Made by a program: the position numbers and the translations under genes. From NCBI GenBank assembly GCA_949297075.1, contig CASFRX010000020.1, forward strand, positions 1 through 59,425: DNA of 59,425 bases, in the 5' to 3' direction. The notes below the pieces were generated by a model, which worked only from the letters and a program-made list of their open reading frames with translations, did not search any database and was not told where the DNA came from. Below are positions 26,613 to 36,134 of the stretch, one piece after another (position 1 is the stretch's first letter; each line of letters starts with the position of its first letter). Origin of the DNA: an uncultured Oscillospiraceae bacterium. GTDB taxonomy: Bacteria > Bacillota > Clostridia > Oscillospirales > Acutalibacteraceae.

Positions 26613-27878
26613 ATGGCAATGACAATGACGCAAAAAATTCTTGCGGCTCATGCAGGGCTGGATAAGGTTGAAGCGGGCGAACTCATTCTCGTCAACCTCG
26701 ACCGTGTTTTAGGTAACGATATTACCTCTCCCGTTGCAATCCGTGAGTTTAATAAGCTCGGCTTTGACAGCGTTTACGATATTGACCGAGTAACAATGGT
26801 TATGGACCATTTCGCACCCAACAAGGATATCAAAGCTGCTATCCAGTGCAAAATGTGCAGAGATTTCTGCAATGAAAAGCATGTTACACATTTCTACGAT
26901 GTCGGCAATATGGGCGTTGAGCACGCTCTCTTGCCCGAAAAAGGTCTTGTAGTCAGCGGAGATGTTGTAATCGGCGCAGATTCTCACACCTGTACATACG
27001 GTGCGCTCGGCGCTTTTTCAACAGGCGTCGGCTCAACCGATATGGCTTGCGGCATGGCTATAGGCAAGGCATGGTTCAAAGTGCCCTCAGCTATCAAGTT
27101 TGTCCTCAAAGGCAAGCTCAGCAAGCATGTTACAGGCAAGGATGTTATTCTTCACATCATCGGCAAAATCGGTGTTGACGGCGCTCTTTACCGCTCCATG
27201 GAATTTACAGGCGAAGGTGTTTCAGCGCTTTCTGTTACAGACCGCCTGACAATTTGCAATATGGCCATTGAAGCAGGTGCAAAGAACGGCATTTTCGAGG
27301 TTGACGAGCAGACTCTCAGCTATGTTGCAGAACATTCTGACCGTAAGCCTGTAGTTTACAAGGCTGATGAGGACGCCGAGTATGACGAGGTTATTGAAAT
27401 TGACCTGAGCAAAGTCCGTCCCACAGTTGCTTTCCCCCATCTTCCAGAAAACGCAAAGACAGTTGATGAAATCACCGAGGATATTAAAATCGACCAGGTT
27501 GTTATCGGCTCCTGTACAAACGGCTTCTATGAAAACATCAAGGAAGCCGCAGAAATCATCAAGGGCAGAAAGGTTGCCGACGGCGTTCGTGCAATTATCA
27601 TCCCCGCAACTCAGGAAATCTATATGAGAGCCATGAAAGAGGGCTTGCTTGCCGATTTCATAGAAGCAGGCTGCGCCGTTTCAACTCCCACCTGCGGTCC
27701 CTGCCTTGGCGGTCACATGGGTATTCTTGCCCCCGGTGAGAGAGCTGTTGCAACAACAAACCGCAACTTCGTCGGCCGTATGGGCGACCCCACCTCCGAG
27801 GTTTATCTCGCTTCTCCGGCTGTTGCCGCCGCAAGCGCAATCCTCGGCAAAATTGCTTCACCGGAGGAACTTGACTAA
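26613..27878 (+). CDS. leuC: 3-isopropylmalate dehydratase, large subunit
   Basis: 421 residues, the bacterial/archaeal LeuC-type (aconitase superfamily). Fe-S ligand Cys residues lie in [11 protein letters not shown] and [36 protein letters not shown] is the substrate-site signature. GGAG precedes the ATG. It overlaps leuD by one base. Homoaconitase cannot be excluded, but leuA and leuB make the leucine role clear. Confidence 0.93.
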   Translation: MAMTMTQKILAAHAGLDKVEAGELILVNLDRVLGNDITSPVAIREFNKLGFDSVYDIDRVTMVMDHFAPNKDIKAAIQCKMCRDFCNEKHVTHFYDVGNMGVEHALLPEKGLVVSGDVVIGADSHTCTYGALGAFSTGVGSTDMACGMAIGKAWFKVPSAIKFVLKGKLSKHVTGKDVILHIIGKIGVDGALYRSMEFTGEGVSALSVTDRLTICNMAIEAGAKNGIFEVDEQTLSYVAEHSDRKPVVYKADEDAEYDEVIEIDLSKVRPTVAFPHLPENAKTVDEITEDIKIDQVVIGSCTNGFYENIKEAAEIIKGRKVADGVRAIIIPATQEIYMRAMKEGLLADFIEAGCAVSTPTCGPCLGGHMGILAPGERAVATTNRNFVGRMGDPTSEVYLASPAVAAASAILGKIASPEELD

Positions 27879-28372
27879 TGAAATTTGACGGAAAAGTAAT
27901 CAGGTATCAGGATAATGTTGACACGGATGTTATCATTCCTGCCCGTTATCTTAACACTATTGATAAAAAAGAGCTTGCCTCTCACTGCATGGAGGATTTG
28001 GATTCAACATTTGGGGAGAGGGTTAAATCCTGCTCCATTATTGTTGCAGGCAACAATTTTGGCTGCGGCTCCAGCCGTGAGCACGCTCCCCTTGCTATTA
28101 AAGAAAGCGGCGTAAGCCTTGTTATTGCAAAAAGCTTTGCCCGTATTTTCTACCGCAACGCAATTAATATCGGCCTTGCAATCTTCGAGTGCCCCGAAGC
28201 CGCAGAAGGCATATCCGACGGGGATGAAATTGCGGCAGATTCCGACACAGGCGTCATCAAAAACCTCACTACAGGCGCAGAGTTTAAGACTAAGCCTTTC
28301 CCGGAATTTATCGGCAAAATCATTGCCGACGGCGGTCTTATTGAATCCATCAGAAAGGGCAGCGTGAAATAA
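27878..28372 (+). CDS. leuD: 3-isopropylmalate dehydratase, small subunit
   Basis: 164 residues, the swivelling domain. [13 protein letters not shown] and [20 protein letters not shown] are the family motifs. It starts within the leuC stop codon (TAATG), so the two are coupled. Confidence 0.95.
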   Translation: MKFDGKVIRYQDNVDTDVIIPARYLNTIDKKELASHCMEDLDSTFGERVKSCSIIVAGNNFGCGSSREHAPLAIKESGVSLVIAKSFARIFYRNAINIGLAIFECPEAAEGISDGDEIAADSDTGVIKNLTTGAEFKTKPFPEFIGKIIADGGLIESIRKGSVK

Positions 28373-28374
28373 TT

Positions 28375-29442
28375 ATGAAAATGAAAATTGCTCTCCTCAA
28401 AGGCGACGGTATCGGCCCTGAAATAGTCGATTCAGCAGTTGAGGTACTCAAGAAAACAGGCGAAAAATACGGCCACGAGTTTAATTTCACTCCCTATCTT
28501 ATCGGCGGCTGTGCTATTGACGCAACAGGCGCACCCCTGCCTCAGGAAACTGTTGACGGCTGTCTTGCTTCCGACAGCGTTCTTCTCGGCGCAGTAGGCG
28601 GCCCTAAGTGGGATAATCTACCCGGCAATCTCCGCCCCGAAAAGGCGCTTCTGGGCATCAGAGCCGCTATGGAGCTTTATACAAATCTTCGTCCTGCAAA
28701 GCTCTATCCTGCTCTCAAGGATGATTGCCCCCTTCGCCCCGATATCGCCGCAAACGGCTTTGATATTCTCATTGTCCGTGAGCTGACAGGCGGCATCTAT
28801 TTTGGCGATAGAGGCTACCGTCAGGGCAAATACGGTGAGGAAGCTTACGATACGGAGTGTTACTCTCGCCTTGAAATTGAGCGAATTGCAAGAGCCGCTT
28901 TTGATGCCGCTATGGTTCGCCGCAAGAATGTTATCAGCATCGACAAGGCCAATGTTCTCGAAAGCTCACGCCTGTGGCGCAAGGTTGTGCATGAGGTTGC
29001 CGAGGAATATCCCGAAGTAACCTGCACAGATATGCTCGTTGACAATGCGGCTATGCAGCTTGTTAAAAATCCCTCTCAGTTTGATGTTATCGTAACCTCA
29101 AATATGTTCGGCGATATTCTCTCCGATGAGGCTTCTCAGATTACAGGCTCAATCGGTATGCTCGCTTCCGCTTCCCTTGGCGCAACTAAGCGAGGCCTTT
29201 ACGAGCCTATCCACGGTTCAGCTCCCGATATTGCAAACCGGAATATGGCAAACCCCATTGCCACCGTTCTTTCCGCCGCAATGATGCTCCGCTATGCTTT
29301 CGGCCTTGAAGAAGAGGCTGTCAACATCGAGCGTGCAGTTGATGAGGTGCTTGAAGCAGGCATACGCACCGCCGATATTGCTCACGGCGTAAACGCAATC
29401 GGCACAAAGGAAATGACAGCAGAAATTCTGAAAAGGTTATAA
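28375..29442 (+). CDS. leuB: 3-isopropylmalate dehydrogenase
   Basis: 355 residues. [10 protein letters not shown] at the N-terminus, the loop [15 protein letters not shown] with substrate Arg, [19 protein letters not shown] (metal Asp) and [18 protein letters not shown] are characteristic. It oxidises and decarboxylates 3-isopropylmalate using NAD. Confidence 0.95.
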   Translation: MKMKIALLKGDGIGPEIVDSAVEVLKKTGEKYGHEFNFTPYLIGGCAIDATGAPLPQETVDGCLASDSVLLGAVGGPKWDNLPGNLRPEKALLGIRAAMELYTNLRPAKLYPALKDDCPLRPDIAANGFDILIVRELTGGIYFGDRGYRQGKYGEEAYDTECYSRLEIERIARAAFDAAMVRRKNVISIDKANVLESSRLWRKVVHEVAEEYPEVTCTDMLVDNAAMQLVKNPSQFDVIVTSNMFGDILSDEASQITGSIGMLASASLGATKRGLYEPIHGSAPDIANRNMANPIATVLSAAMMLRYAFGLEEEAVNIERAVDEVLEAGIRTADIAHGVNAIGTKEMTAEILKRL

Positions 29443-29445
29443 GTT

Positions 29446-30636
29446 ATGATACAGTCTCTCTCACCGGCTCTCTCCTCCGTTGTGCTTTTTAGAAGCGTTG
29501 CTCACGGAGAGGTGCTCAGCAGGCTTAATGCTTTCTTGCAGAGCATAGATAGCTCGGATAAAAACGAAAAGACAAAAAAATACTGTGATTTTGTATCGGC
29601 GCTTTACGCAAACGGCTGCGATTTAGGCGAATATATTGAGGATGCGCTTCGCTGTGACGACAATGTTTTTGTTCGCCTTTTCGCAAGCGGAAAAGCTATT
29701 CCCTCGGTTATGCAGAAATGCTTTGAGCGTGAAATGGAAATTTTCTCGTCCCTAACAGATTACAGCTCTTCTCAGCTGCTCTCCTGCGCAGGTCTGCATA
29801 CCGATTTGCCGGCTTTTGAAAACACAAAAAAGGATTTCTTCGCAATAATTTCCGAAAATCTCAAAAATTCCCATAAATTCGGTTACGGTGTATATGCACG
29901 CTTCGGTATGTTCCGTGTGGGTACAAAAGGCGAGCTTCTGCCCGTGCTTTCTCCCGACCCAATTACTCTCAAATCCCTTGTTGGCTATGATATTGAGCGT
30001 AAAAAGGTTCTGGATAATACCAAGGCCTTGCTTGAGGGCAAGCCTGCCGCCAACGCATTGCTCTGCGGCGATGCAGGCACGGGCAAATCCTCAACCGTTA
30101 AGGCGGTTGCAAACGAGCTGAGGAGCGAGGGCATACGCTTAATTGAGCTGAGAAAAGACCAGCTCTCGCTTTTGCCCGAAATTATGGGTGAAATTGCGGA
30201 GAATCCTCTTAAATTCATTCTATTTATTGATGATTTATCTTTCTCAGCGGAGGATGACGGCTTTGCCGCTCTCAAAGCGGTGCTTGAGGGCTCTGCTGCG
30301 GCGAAAACTCCCAACGCGGTTATTTACGCAACAAGCAACCGCCGCCACATCATAAAGGAAACCTTCTCTTCCCGTGACGGTGATGAAATCCACATGAGAG
30401 ACAGCATTGAGGAGCAAATCTCCCTCTCTGCCCGTTTCGGCCTAACGGTGCTTTTTGCAAAACCGAACAAGGATTTATACTTAAAAATTGTCAGCTCTCT
30501 TGCCGCTGAAAGGGGCATCGAAATTGACGAAGGCCTACTCTTCCAGCGTGCAGAGGCCTTTGCACTCAGCAAGGGCGGGCGCTCTGCAAGAACGGCAGGT
30601 CAGTTTGTTGACAGCTTACTCACACAGGAATTTTAA
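29446..30636 (+). CDS. DUF815-family AAA-type ATPase
   Basis: 396 residues. Walker A is LLCGDAGTGKSSTVK (~residue 207) and Walker B is FILFIDDLSF. The DUF815 core has YATSNRRHIIKE and the GRSARTAGQFVDSL end. The N-terminal 180 residues are helical. The family is widespread but uncharacterised. It begins 3 bp after leuB and ends 21 bp before ilvA, so it is embedded in the branched-chain operon. Why an AAA ATPase sits there is unknown. Confidence 0.8.
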   Translation: MIQSLSPALSSVVLFRSVAHGEVLSRLNAFLQSIDSSDKNEKTKKYCDFVSALYANGCDLGEYIEDALRCDDNVFVRLFASGKAIPSVMQKCFEREMEIFSSLTDYSSSQLLSCAGLHTDLPAFENTKKDFFAIISENLKNSHKFGYGVYARFGMFRVGTKGELLPVLSPDPITLKSLVGYDIERKKVLDNTKALLEGKPAANALLCGDAGTGKSSTVKAVANELRSEGIRLIELRKDQLSLLPEIMGEIAENPLKFILFIDDLSFSAEDDGFAALKAVLEGSAAAKTPNAVIYATSNRRHIIKETFSSRDGDEIHMRDSIEEQISLSARFGLTVLFAKPNKDLYLKIVSSLAAERGIEIDEGLLFQRAEAFALSKGGRSARTAGQFVDSLLTQEF

Positions 30637-30657
30637 TTGTAAAAGAGGCAAAAACCT

Positions 30658-31851
30658 ATGCTTACATTGGATAAAGTTTATCACGCAGGTTATGTTCTCA
30701 AAAATGTAATCCGCAAAACCGACGCAATAGTCGCTCAGCGCATCAATCCCGACGCTGATGTTTACCTCAAGACGGAAAACCTGCAAATCACAGGTTCTTT
30801 CAAGGTCAGAGGCTCATACTACAAGATTTCTCAGCTCTCCGAAGAGGAGAGGAGCCACGGCGTTGTTGCCTGCTCTGCCGGCAACCATGCTCAGGGCGTT
30901 GCCCTTGCCGCAACAAAGGCAGGCATCAAATCCGTTATCTGCCTGCCCGACGGCGCTCCCATTTCCAAGGTTGAGGCAACAAAACGCTACGGCGCAGAGG
31001 TCTGCCTTGTAGAGGGCGTTTATGACGATGCTTATAAAAAGGCTCTCTCCCTCCGTGATGAAAAGGGCTACACCTTCATTCATCCCTTTAACGATGAAAG
31101 CGTTATCGCAGGTCAGGGCACAATCGGCCTTGAGCTATTCGACCAAGTCCCCGATTTGGACGCTGTCGTTGTTCCCATAGGCGGCGGCGGACTTATTGCA
31201 GGCGTTGCTTTCACCATGAAAAACCTCAATCCCAACATCAAGGTTTACGGCGTTCAGGCGGCAGGCGCACCCAGCATGTATAATTCCGTTAAGAACGGCG
31301 CAATCGAGCGCTTGGACGGTGTTTCAACCATTGCGGACGGTATTGCCGTTAAAGAGCCGGGTGACCTTACATATGAGCTTGTCAAGAAATATGTTGACGA
31401 GATTGTCACCGTGACCGATGATGAAATTTCAGCCGCAATCCTTGCTCTTATTGAGCAGCAGAAGCTCATTGCCGAGGGCGCAGGCGCAGTATCGGTTGCC
31501 GCAGTTATGTTCAACAAAATCCCCGTAAAGGGCAAAAAAGTTGCCTGCCTTGTTTCAGGCGGCAACATTGATGTTACTATTCTCTCCCGTGTTATCAAGC
31601 GCGGTCTTATCATGTCCGGCAGAAGCTGTCAGCTTCTTATTGAGCTTGTGGATAAGCCCGGTCAGCTGATGAATGTTTCCCGCATTATTGCTCAGCACGG
31701 CGGCAATGTAACCTCTGTTCACCATGAGCGTGCAAACGAGGGTTCCGATGTAAACGGCTGTTATCTTCGCATTATTCTTGAAACAAGAAACTTTGAACAC
31801 ATGGAAGAAATCCGCAAGGCTCTTACGGATTTCGGCTTTAAAATAATATAA
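30658..31851 (+). CDS. ilvA: Threonine ammonia-lyase with C-terminal ACT domain
   Basis: 397 residues. The PLP lysine is in LQITGSFKVRGSYYK. ACSAGNHAQGVALAA and PIGGGGLIAGVA bind PLP phosphate. Residues ~322-397 form one ACT domain (LLIELVDKPGQLMNVS). It produces 2-oxobutanoate for isoleucine. The operon context favours the biosynthetic IlvA role over the catabolic TdcB type, although the single short ACT domain occurs in both. Confidence 0.92.
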   Translation: MLTLDKVYHAGYVLKNVIRKTDAIVAQRINPDADVYLKTENLQITGSFKVRGSYYKISQLSEEERSHGVVACSAGNHAQGVALAATKAGIKSVICLPDGAPISKVEATKRYGAEVCLVEGVYDDAYKKALSLRDEKGYTFIHPFNDESVIAGQGTIGLELFDQVPDLDAVVVPIGGGGLIAGVAFTMKNLNPNIKVYGVQAAGAPSMYNSVKNGAIERLDGVSTIADGIAVKEPGDLTYELVKKYVDEIVTVTDDEISAAILALIEQQKLIAEGAGAVSVAAVMFNKIPVKGKKVACLVSGGNIDVTILSRVIKRGLIMSGRSCQLLIELVDKPGQLMNVSRIIAQHGGNVTSVHHERANEGSDVNGCYLRIILETRNFEHMEEIRKALTDFGFKII

Positions 31852-31876
31852 TCCGAACACAAAGGAGATTTTAATA

Positions 31877-32248
31877 ATGAAAGTAATTTCCACACCTAAC
31901 GCACCGGCGGCTATCGGCCCCTATTCACAGGCTATGGTTACAGGAAGCCTGCTTTTCACTTCAGGTCAGATTGCTATTGACCCTGCAACGGGCAATGTTG
32001 TTGAGGGAGGGATTGCCGAGCAGACCGAGCAGATTATGAAAAACCTTGGCGAAGTTCTCAAGGCTGCAGGCGCAAGCTTTGACAACGCTGTTAAGACAAC
32101 CTGTTTCTTGGCCGATATTGCAGATTTCGCCGCCTTCAACGAAATCTACGGCAAATATTTCACCTCTAAGCCTGCTCGAAGCTGTGTAGCTGTTAAGGAT
32201 CTCCCCAAAGGTGTTCTTGCAGAAGTAGAAGTAATAGCAGAGATATAA
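31877..32248 (+). CDS. ridA: RidA family 2-iminobutanoate/enamine deaminase
   Basis: 123 residues, standard RidA length. The N-terminal APAAIGPYSQAM, FTSGQIAIDP and C-terminal RSCVAVKDLPKGVLAEVE motif (conserved Arg) are seen. RidA hydrolyses the reactive 2-aminocrotonate/iminobutanoate released by IlvA, so its position right after ilvA makes metabolic sense. AAAGGAGATTTT precedes the ATG. Last gene of the operon. Confidence 0.93.
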   Translation: MKVISTPNAPAAIGPYSQAMVTGSLLFTSGQIAIDPATGNVVEGGIAEQTEQIMKNLGEVLKAAGASFDNAVKTTCFLADIADFAAFNEIYGKYFTSKPARSCVAVKDLPKGVLAEVEVIAEI

Positions 32249-32263
32249 ATAAGAGACTGCCGA

Positions 32264-32293
32264 AACCCTGAATTTCAAGCGAAATTCAGGGTT
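32264..32293. terminator. Terminator of the branched-chain operon
   Basis: A perfect 13-bp stem, AACCCTGAATTTC with GAAATTCAGGGTT, loop AAGC, followed by an A/T-rich run. It lies between convergent operons (ridA and comF). Confidence 0.7.
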
Positions 32294-32436
32294 AAAATAT
32301 TTGTTCTTGAAAAAATTCAAAAAACTAAATAATGTTGCCGTATAGGTGATATGTATTGCATACTTTTTTAAGTTCATGGCAGCGAATTTAAGCATAACCC
32401 AAGTGTAGGAAATGGATTTCCCGTACCGCCGTTACT

Positions 32437-33144
32437 TTATTCTCCCTGTATTTTATCCGGCACAACGGCTATGGCGGCGCAGTAGACATCCTTGACTCCG
32501 CTTTTCAGCAGAGTTTTCCTACATTCGTTCAAGGTTGCGCCTGTGGTTTTGATATCATCGCAGAGCAAAATTATTTTGTCCTTTATTTCGGCTGTTTCAG
32601 AAACTGAAAATGCGCCTTTGAGGTTGGTTAAACGGCTTTTTCCTTTAAGCTCGTGCTGCTTGGCGGTTTCACGGGTTTTTATGAGCAGGTTTTCTTCAAG
32701 TTTTAAATTCAAAGAAGCGGCAATGCTTTTCGCCAAAAGCGCCGATTGATTGTAGCCTTTTTCACGCCGCCTTTTCTTTGTTTGCGGCACGCAGGTAACA
32801 AGGTCAAAATCAACTTGAGAAAAATCCCGTTTTACTGTTTTGACAATTTCTTCCCCGAAGTATTGAGCCAGTTCCCTTTCATCACGAAACTTAAAGCGGT
32901 GTATGGCAGCTCTTATATTGCCCTTATATGCAAAGGGTGCGGTGAGCTGTAAGTGAAATCCGTTTCTGCCGCAAAGGCAAGCTTTTTTTGAACAGCCGCA
33001 GCCGTGGCATTGGTCGGCTATCCGTTCAACATCCCTTATGCAATCGGGGCATAAAAAACTCTGCCGCTGAACTATCTTGTTGCAGATAGGACAGCGAGCA
33101 GGAAAAATTAAGCTTATTATGTGGAAAAGTAAATTGCTTTTCAT
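32437..33144 (-). CDS. comF: ComF-family amidophosphoribosyltransferase-like protein
   Basis: 235 residues. An N-terminal zinc ribbon (CPICNKI, CPDCIRDV, CHGCGCSKKACLC) is followed by a type-I phosphoribosyltransferase domain with KRRREKGYNQS and the PRPP motif ILLCDDIKTTGATL. In naturally competent bacteria ComF helps DNA uptake; its reaction is not established. It overlaps argF by 1 nt and ends the asnA-argF-comF run. Confidence 0.88.
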   Translation of the reverse strand: MKSNLLFHIISLIFPARCPICNKIVQRQSFLCPDCIRDVERIADQCHGCGCSKKACLCGRNGFHLQLTAPFAYKGNIRAAIHRFKFRDERELAQYFGEEIVKTVKRDFSQVDFDLVTCVPQTKKRRREKGYNQSALLAKSIAASLNLKLEENLLIKTRETAKQHELKGKSRLTNLKGAFSVSETAEIKDKIILLCDDIKTTGATLNECRKTLLKSGVKDVYCAAIAVVPDKIQGE

Positions 33145-34055
33145 TAGTCATTGCTGCCCATGCACTTAACCATAACGGCTTTTTGTGCGTGGAGGCGGTT
33201 TTCTGCCTCGTCAAAGATTTCGGCAGCGTGTTCTTCAAATACCTTTGCCGTGATTTCTTCCTCACGGTGAGCAGGCAGGCAGTGAAGCACCATTGCATCG
33301 GGAGCGGCGATAGCCATAACGGCATCGTTAATTTGGAAGTTTTTGAAGATCTTCTTGCGCTCTTCAGCTTCGCTCTCCTGACCCATGGAGGCCCAAACAT
33401 CGGTATAGAGCACATCTGCACCTGCAACAGCCTTTTCAATATCGCTTGTGCAGCAGAATTCGCCGTTTTCGCTTGCCCATTTCATCAGCGCAGCATCGGG
33501 CTGATACTCATCGGGGCAGGCAATGCTGACTTTCATGCCCATCTTGATACAGCCTGCAATGAGGGAGTTTGCCATATTGTTGCCGTCGCCTACATAGCAG
33601 AGCTTTAAGCCCTCAAGAGAGCCCTTGTGCTCACGGATAGTCATAAGGTCGGCAAGCACCTGGCAGGGATGGCAATAATCCGTAAGGCCGTTGATAATCG
33701 GAATTGAGCCTACCTTTGCAAGAGTCTCAACCTCCTCTTGGTCGAAGGTGCGAATCATAATACCGTCAAGATAGCGGGAAAGAACACGAGCTGTATCCTC
33801 AACAGGCTCGCCTCTGCCAATCTGCAAATCTCTTGAGCTGAGGAAAAGAGCCGAACCGCCGAGATCATACATTCCAACCTCAAAAGAAACACGGGTTCTT
33901 GTAGAGGATTTCTGGAATATCATGCCGAGGGTTTTGCCGGCAAGGTACTTGTGCTCAATGCCGTTTTTCTTGGCATATTTGAGCTGGTCAGCAAGGTCGA
34001 GAATATCGGTAATTTCCTGCTTTGTAAGGTCGGAAAGCTTAAGAAGATGTTTCAT
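33144..34055 (-). CDS. argF: Ornithine carbamoyltransferase
   Basis: 303 residues. The carbamoyl-phosphate motif KSSTRTRVSFEV, HPCQVLADL, and the ornithine loop VLHCLPAHREEE confirm the family. It forms citrulline for arginine synthesis. It starts 30 bp after asnA and ends in an overlap with comF. It could also act in the arginine deiminase pathway, but arcA or arcC are not in view. Confidence 0.93.
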   Translation of the reverse strand: MKHLLKLSDLTKQEITDILDLADQLKYAKKNGIEHKYLAGKTLGMIFQKSSTRTRVSFEVGMYDLGGSALFLSSRDLQIGRGEPVEDTARVLSRYLDGIMIRTFDQEEVETLAKVGSIPIINGLTDYCHPCQVLADLMTIREHKGSLEGLKLCYVGDGNNMANSLIAGCIKMGMKVSIACPDEYQPDAALMKWASENGEFCCTSDIEKAVAGADVLYTDVWASMGQESEAEERKKIFKNFQINDAVMAIAAPDAMVLHCLPAHREEEITAKVFEEHAAEIFDEAENRLHAQKAVMVKCMGSND

Positions 34056-34085
34056 GATTATATAACCCCTTTCGGAATATACGAT

Positions 34086-35093
34086 TTATAATAATTCTAC
34101 GCCGTTTTCTTTGCAGATGGCTACCGTGTCTCTATCCCAGATTGAAGCCTGGACTTCACCTATGTGAGCTTTGCCGAGCATCAGCATGCAAAGACGGGAC
34201 TGACCGATGCCGCCGCCCATGGTTAAGGGAAGCGTGCCGTCGAGCAGGAGAGAATGGAACATGAGTTCTGCTCTTTCGGGACAGCCTGCTTTTGCAAGCT
34301 GAGAGCGAAGAGCTTGTGCATCAACTCTGATACCCATTGATGATATTTCGATTGCTGAGCCGAGGACCTTGTTGTAGAAAAGAATATCTCCGTTGAGAGT
34401 CCAATCGTCATAATCGGGAGCTCTGCCATCGTGCTTTTTGCCGGAGGGAAGAATATCGCCGATTTGCATGATGAAAACCGTGCCGTATTTTTCCGCAGCC
34501 GCATTTTCACGCTGCTTTGAGGTGAGGTCGGGATACATTTCCTCCAACTCATATGTAGTGATGAACTTAACATCTCTGTTCAATTCAAGGTCAACCGCAG
34601 GGTAAGCCGCCTTAACTTCTTCAAGAGTATCGCAAACTGCGCCTACGATAGCTCGGACGGTTTCTTTGAGAAACTCTATGTTGCGCTGTTCTTTTGTTAT
34701 TATCTTTTCCCAATCCCACTGGTCAACATATATTGAATGGAGATTATCCATATCCTCGTCACGGCGGATTGCGTTCATATCGGTGACTATACCCTCGCCC
34801 GGCTCAAAGCCGTATTTGTAAAGAGCGTAGCGCTTCCATTTGGCAAGGGAATGAACAACCTGAGCAACTGAGCCTGTTTCTTTGATATCGAAAGCAACAG
34901 CTCGTTCAACGCCATTAAGGTCATCGTTAAAGCCTGTTGAAGCATCAACAAAAAGAGGCGCAGAAACACGGCTCAAATTGAGCGCTTTGCAGAGCTTTTT
35001 GTTAAAAGTATATTTGATAAAGCCGATTGCAAGCTGAGTATCGTGCACATTAAGCTTGGTTTTATAGCCGGCAGGGATAAAGCTATTGCTCAT
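34086..35093 (-). CDS. asnA: Aspartate--ammonia ligase
   Basis: 335 residues, family-typical. It makes asparagine with ATP and ammonia, using a class-II aaRS-like fold. Recognised from VSAPLFVDASTGFNDDLNGVERAV, YVDQWDWEK and TMGGGIGQSRLCMLMLGK. AAAGGAG precedes the ATG, directly after the U-run of a leader hairpin, so expression may be attenuated. Confidence 0.95.
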   Translation of the reverse strand: MSNSFIPAGYKTKLNVHDTQLAIGFIKYTFNKKLCKALNLSRVSAPLFVDASTGFNDDLNGVERAVAFDIKETGSVAQVVHSLAKWKRYALYKYGFEPGEGIVTDMNAIRRDEDMDNLHSIYVDQWDWEKIITKEQRNIEFLKETVRAIVGAVCDTLEEVKAAYPAVDLELNRDVKFITTYELEEMYPDLTSKQRENAAAEKYGTVFIMQIGDILPSGKKHDGRAPDYDDWTLNGDILFYNKVLGSAIEISSMGIRVDAQALRSQLAKAGCPERAELMFHSLLLDGTLPLTMGGGIGQSRLCMLMLGKAHIGEVQASIWDRDTVAICKENGVELL

Positions 35094-35101
35094 AAAGATA
35101 A

Positions 35102-35147
35102 CTCCTTTAAAAAAACTGATGGGCTACTGAACAACACAGCAGCCCAT
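35102..35147 (-). promoter_or_regulatory. Attenuator-like hairpin in the asnA leader
   Basis: On the mRNA an 11-bp stem (35137-35147 with 35119-35129, one G-U pair) and a UGUUGUU loop are followed 3 nt later by seven U (35115-35109) and directly by the ribosome site AAAGGAG (35108-35102). The promoter is only ~20 bp further up. No T-box sequence is present. It looks like a regulated intrinsic terminator or a translational block. Confidence 0.6.
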
Positions 35148-35162
35148 TGTCCACATCATTAA

Positions 35163-35191
35163 ATTATAATGCCGAGTGAGTAATTTGTCAA
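35163..35191 (-). promoter_or_regulatory. Consensus promoter of asnA
   Basis: On the minus strand: TTGACA (35186-35191), 17-bp spacer, TATAAT (35163-35168). A perfect sigma-A match, giving a start near 35156. Confidence 0.85.
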
Positions 35192-35219
35192 TAAAATTAA
35201 TTAAATAATACTATATATC

Positions 35220-36050
35220 TCAGCTTTCGGCTTTGCCTGCCATAATGTAGTCCAAAAGCTCGGCAACACAGCCATTGTTGCAATGGCAGGCTTCAAATTT
35301 GCAGATATTGTGTATTGCTTTGGGTGCCTGACCTGCGCAGGCAGGGAAGCCCACGGTTTTGAGCATATCCCAATCGTTGAAATAATCGCCGATGGCGGCA
35401 GTATGAGCCTTATCAACGCCCAAAAGCTTGGCAAGCTCCATAACTCCCGTGCCTTTGTGAGTGTTGGGGGCGAGCATTTCAAAAGAAACCACGGAGGAGG
35501 ACATAAAATTGCCTGCATTGGGGTAGGCTTTTGCAAATTTCTTGAGCTTGTTTATTGCAAGGGGATTGCCCCAGAAAATAATCTTGCACCAATCATCCGT
35601 CGGAACTGTATCGACATTTTGATAAGTGTGAGGTACACGGTCAAAAACAACCTGACAGGTTGACATAAGACCTTTTTTTACTATATAGGCGTTTTCTGCG
35701 CCGAACACACCAACCTCGATGAAATAGGGGGCTTTGCCGAATTTTTTGATTACGGCTTTAACAAAATCCTGACCCTCTTTGCCGATTGAGGTTTTTTTGA
35801 GGATTTTGTGCTCTTTAAAATCGTAAATCAAGCCGCCGTTGAGGGCAACAGCCGCACAGTTTGTTTCAACTGTTTTCCACGCTCGCTCAAGGGAGGATAT
35901 GGGTCTTCCGGAAGCAAGGGTGAAATAGCCGCCTGCCGATATGAATTTTTCGATTGCTACCTTGTTGCGGTGAGGCAGTTTGCGTGCCTTTGAATTGAGA
36001 GTACCGTCAATATCCGAGGCAACAAGCCATTTCCCGAAATTTCTCTCCAT
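35220..36050 (-). CDS. Cof-type HAD-IIB phosphatase
   Basis: 276 residues. HAD motif I is DIDGTL (residues 13-18), motif II lies in FTLASGRP, a Lys follows in the cap region, and motif IV is GDYFNDWDML. The type-IIB cap lies between residues ~85 and 190. It dephosphorylates small sugar or cofactor phosphates; the substrate is unknown. It has its own promoter, so it is separate from the acyl-CoA ligase upstream. Confidence 0.85.
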   Translation of the reverse strand: MERNFGKWLVASDIDGTLNSKARKLPHRNKVAIEKFISAGGYFTLASGRPISSLERAWKTVETNCAAVALNGGLIYDFKEHKILKKTSIGKEGQDFVKAVIKKFGKAPYFIEVGVFGAENAYIVKKGLMSTCQVVFDRVPHTYQNVDTVPTDDWCKIIFWGNPLAINKLKKFAKAYPNAGNFMSSSVVSFEMLAPNTHKGTGVMELAKLLGVDKAHTAAIGDYFNDWDMLKTVGFPACAGQAPKAIHNICKFEACHCNNGCVAELLDYIMAGKAES

Positions 36051-36091
36051 AATTTTTTCACCCTTATAATTTTCAGTTACTATCGGAAGAA

Positions 36092-36120
36092 ATTATATCT
36101 CAAAAGGAGAATTTTGTCAA
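36092..36120 (-). promoter_or_regulatory. Consensus promoter of the HAD gene
   Basis: On the minus strand: TTGACA (36115-36120), 17-bp spacer, TATAAT (36092-36097). Confidence 0.8.
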
Positions 36121-36134
36121 AGAAAATTGCTGAT

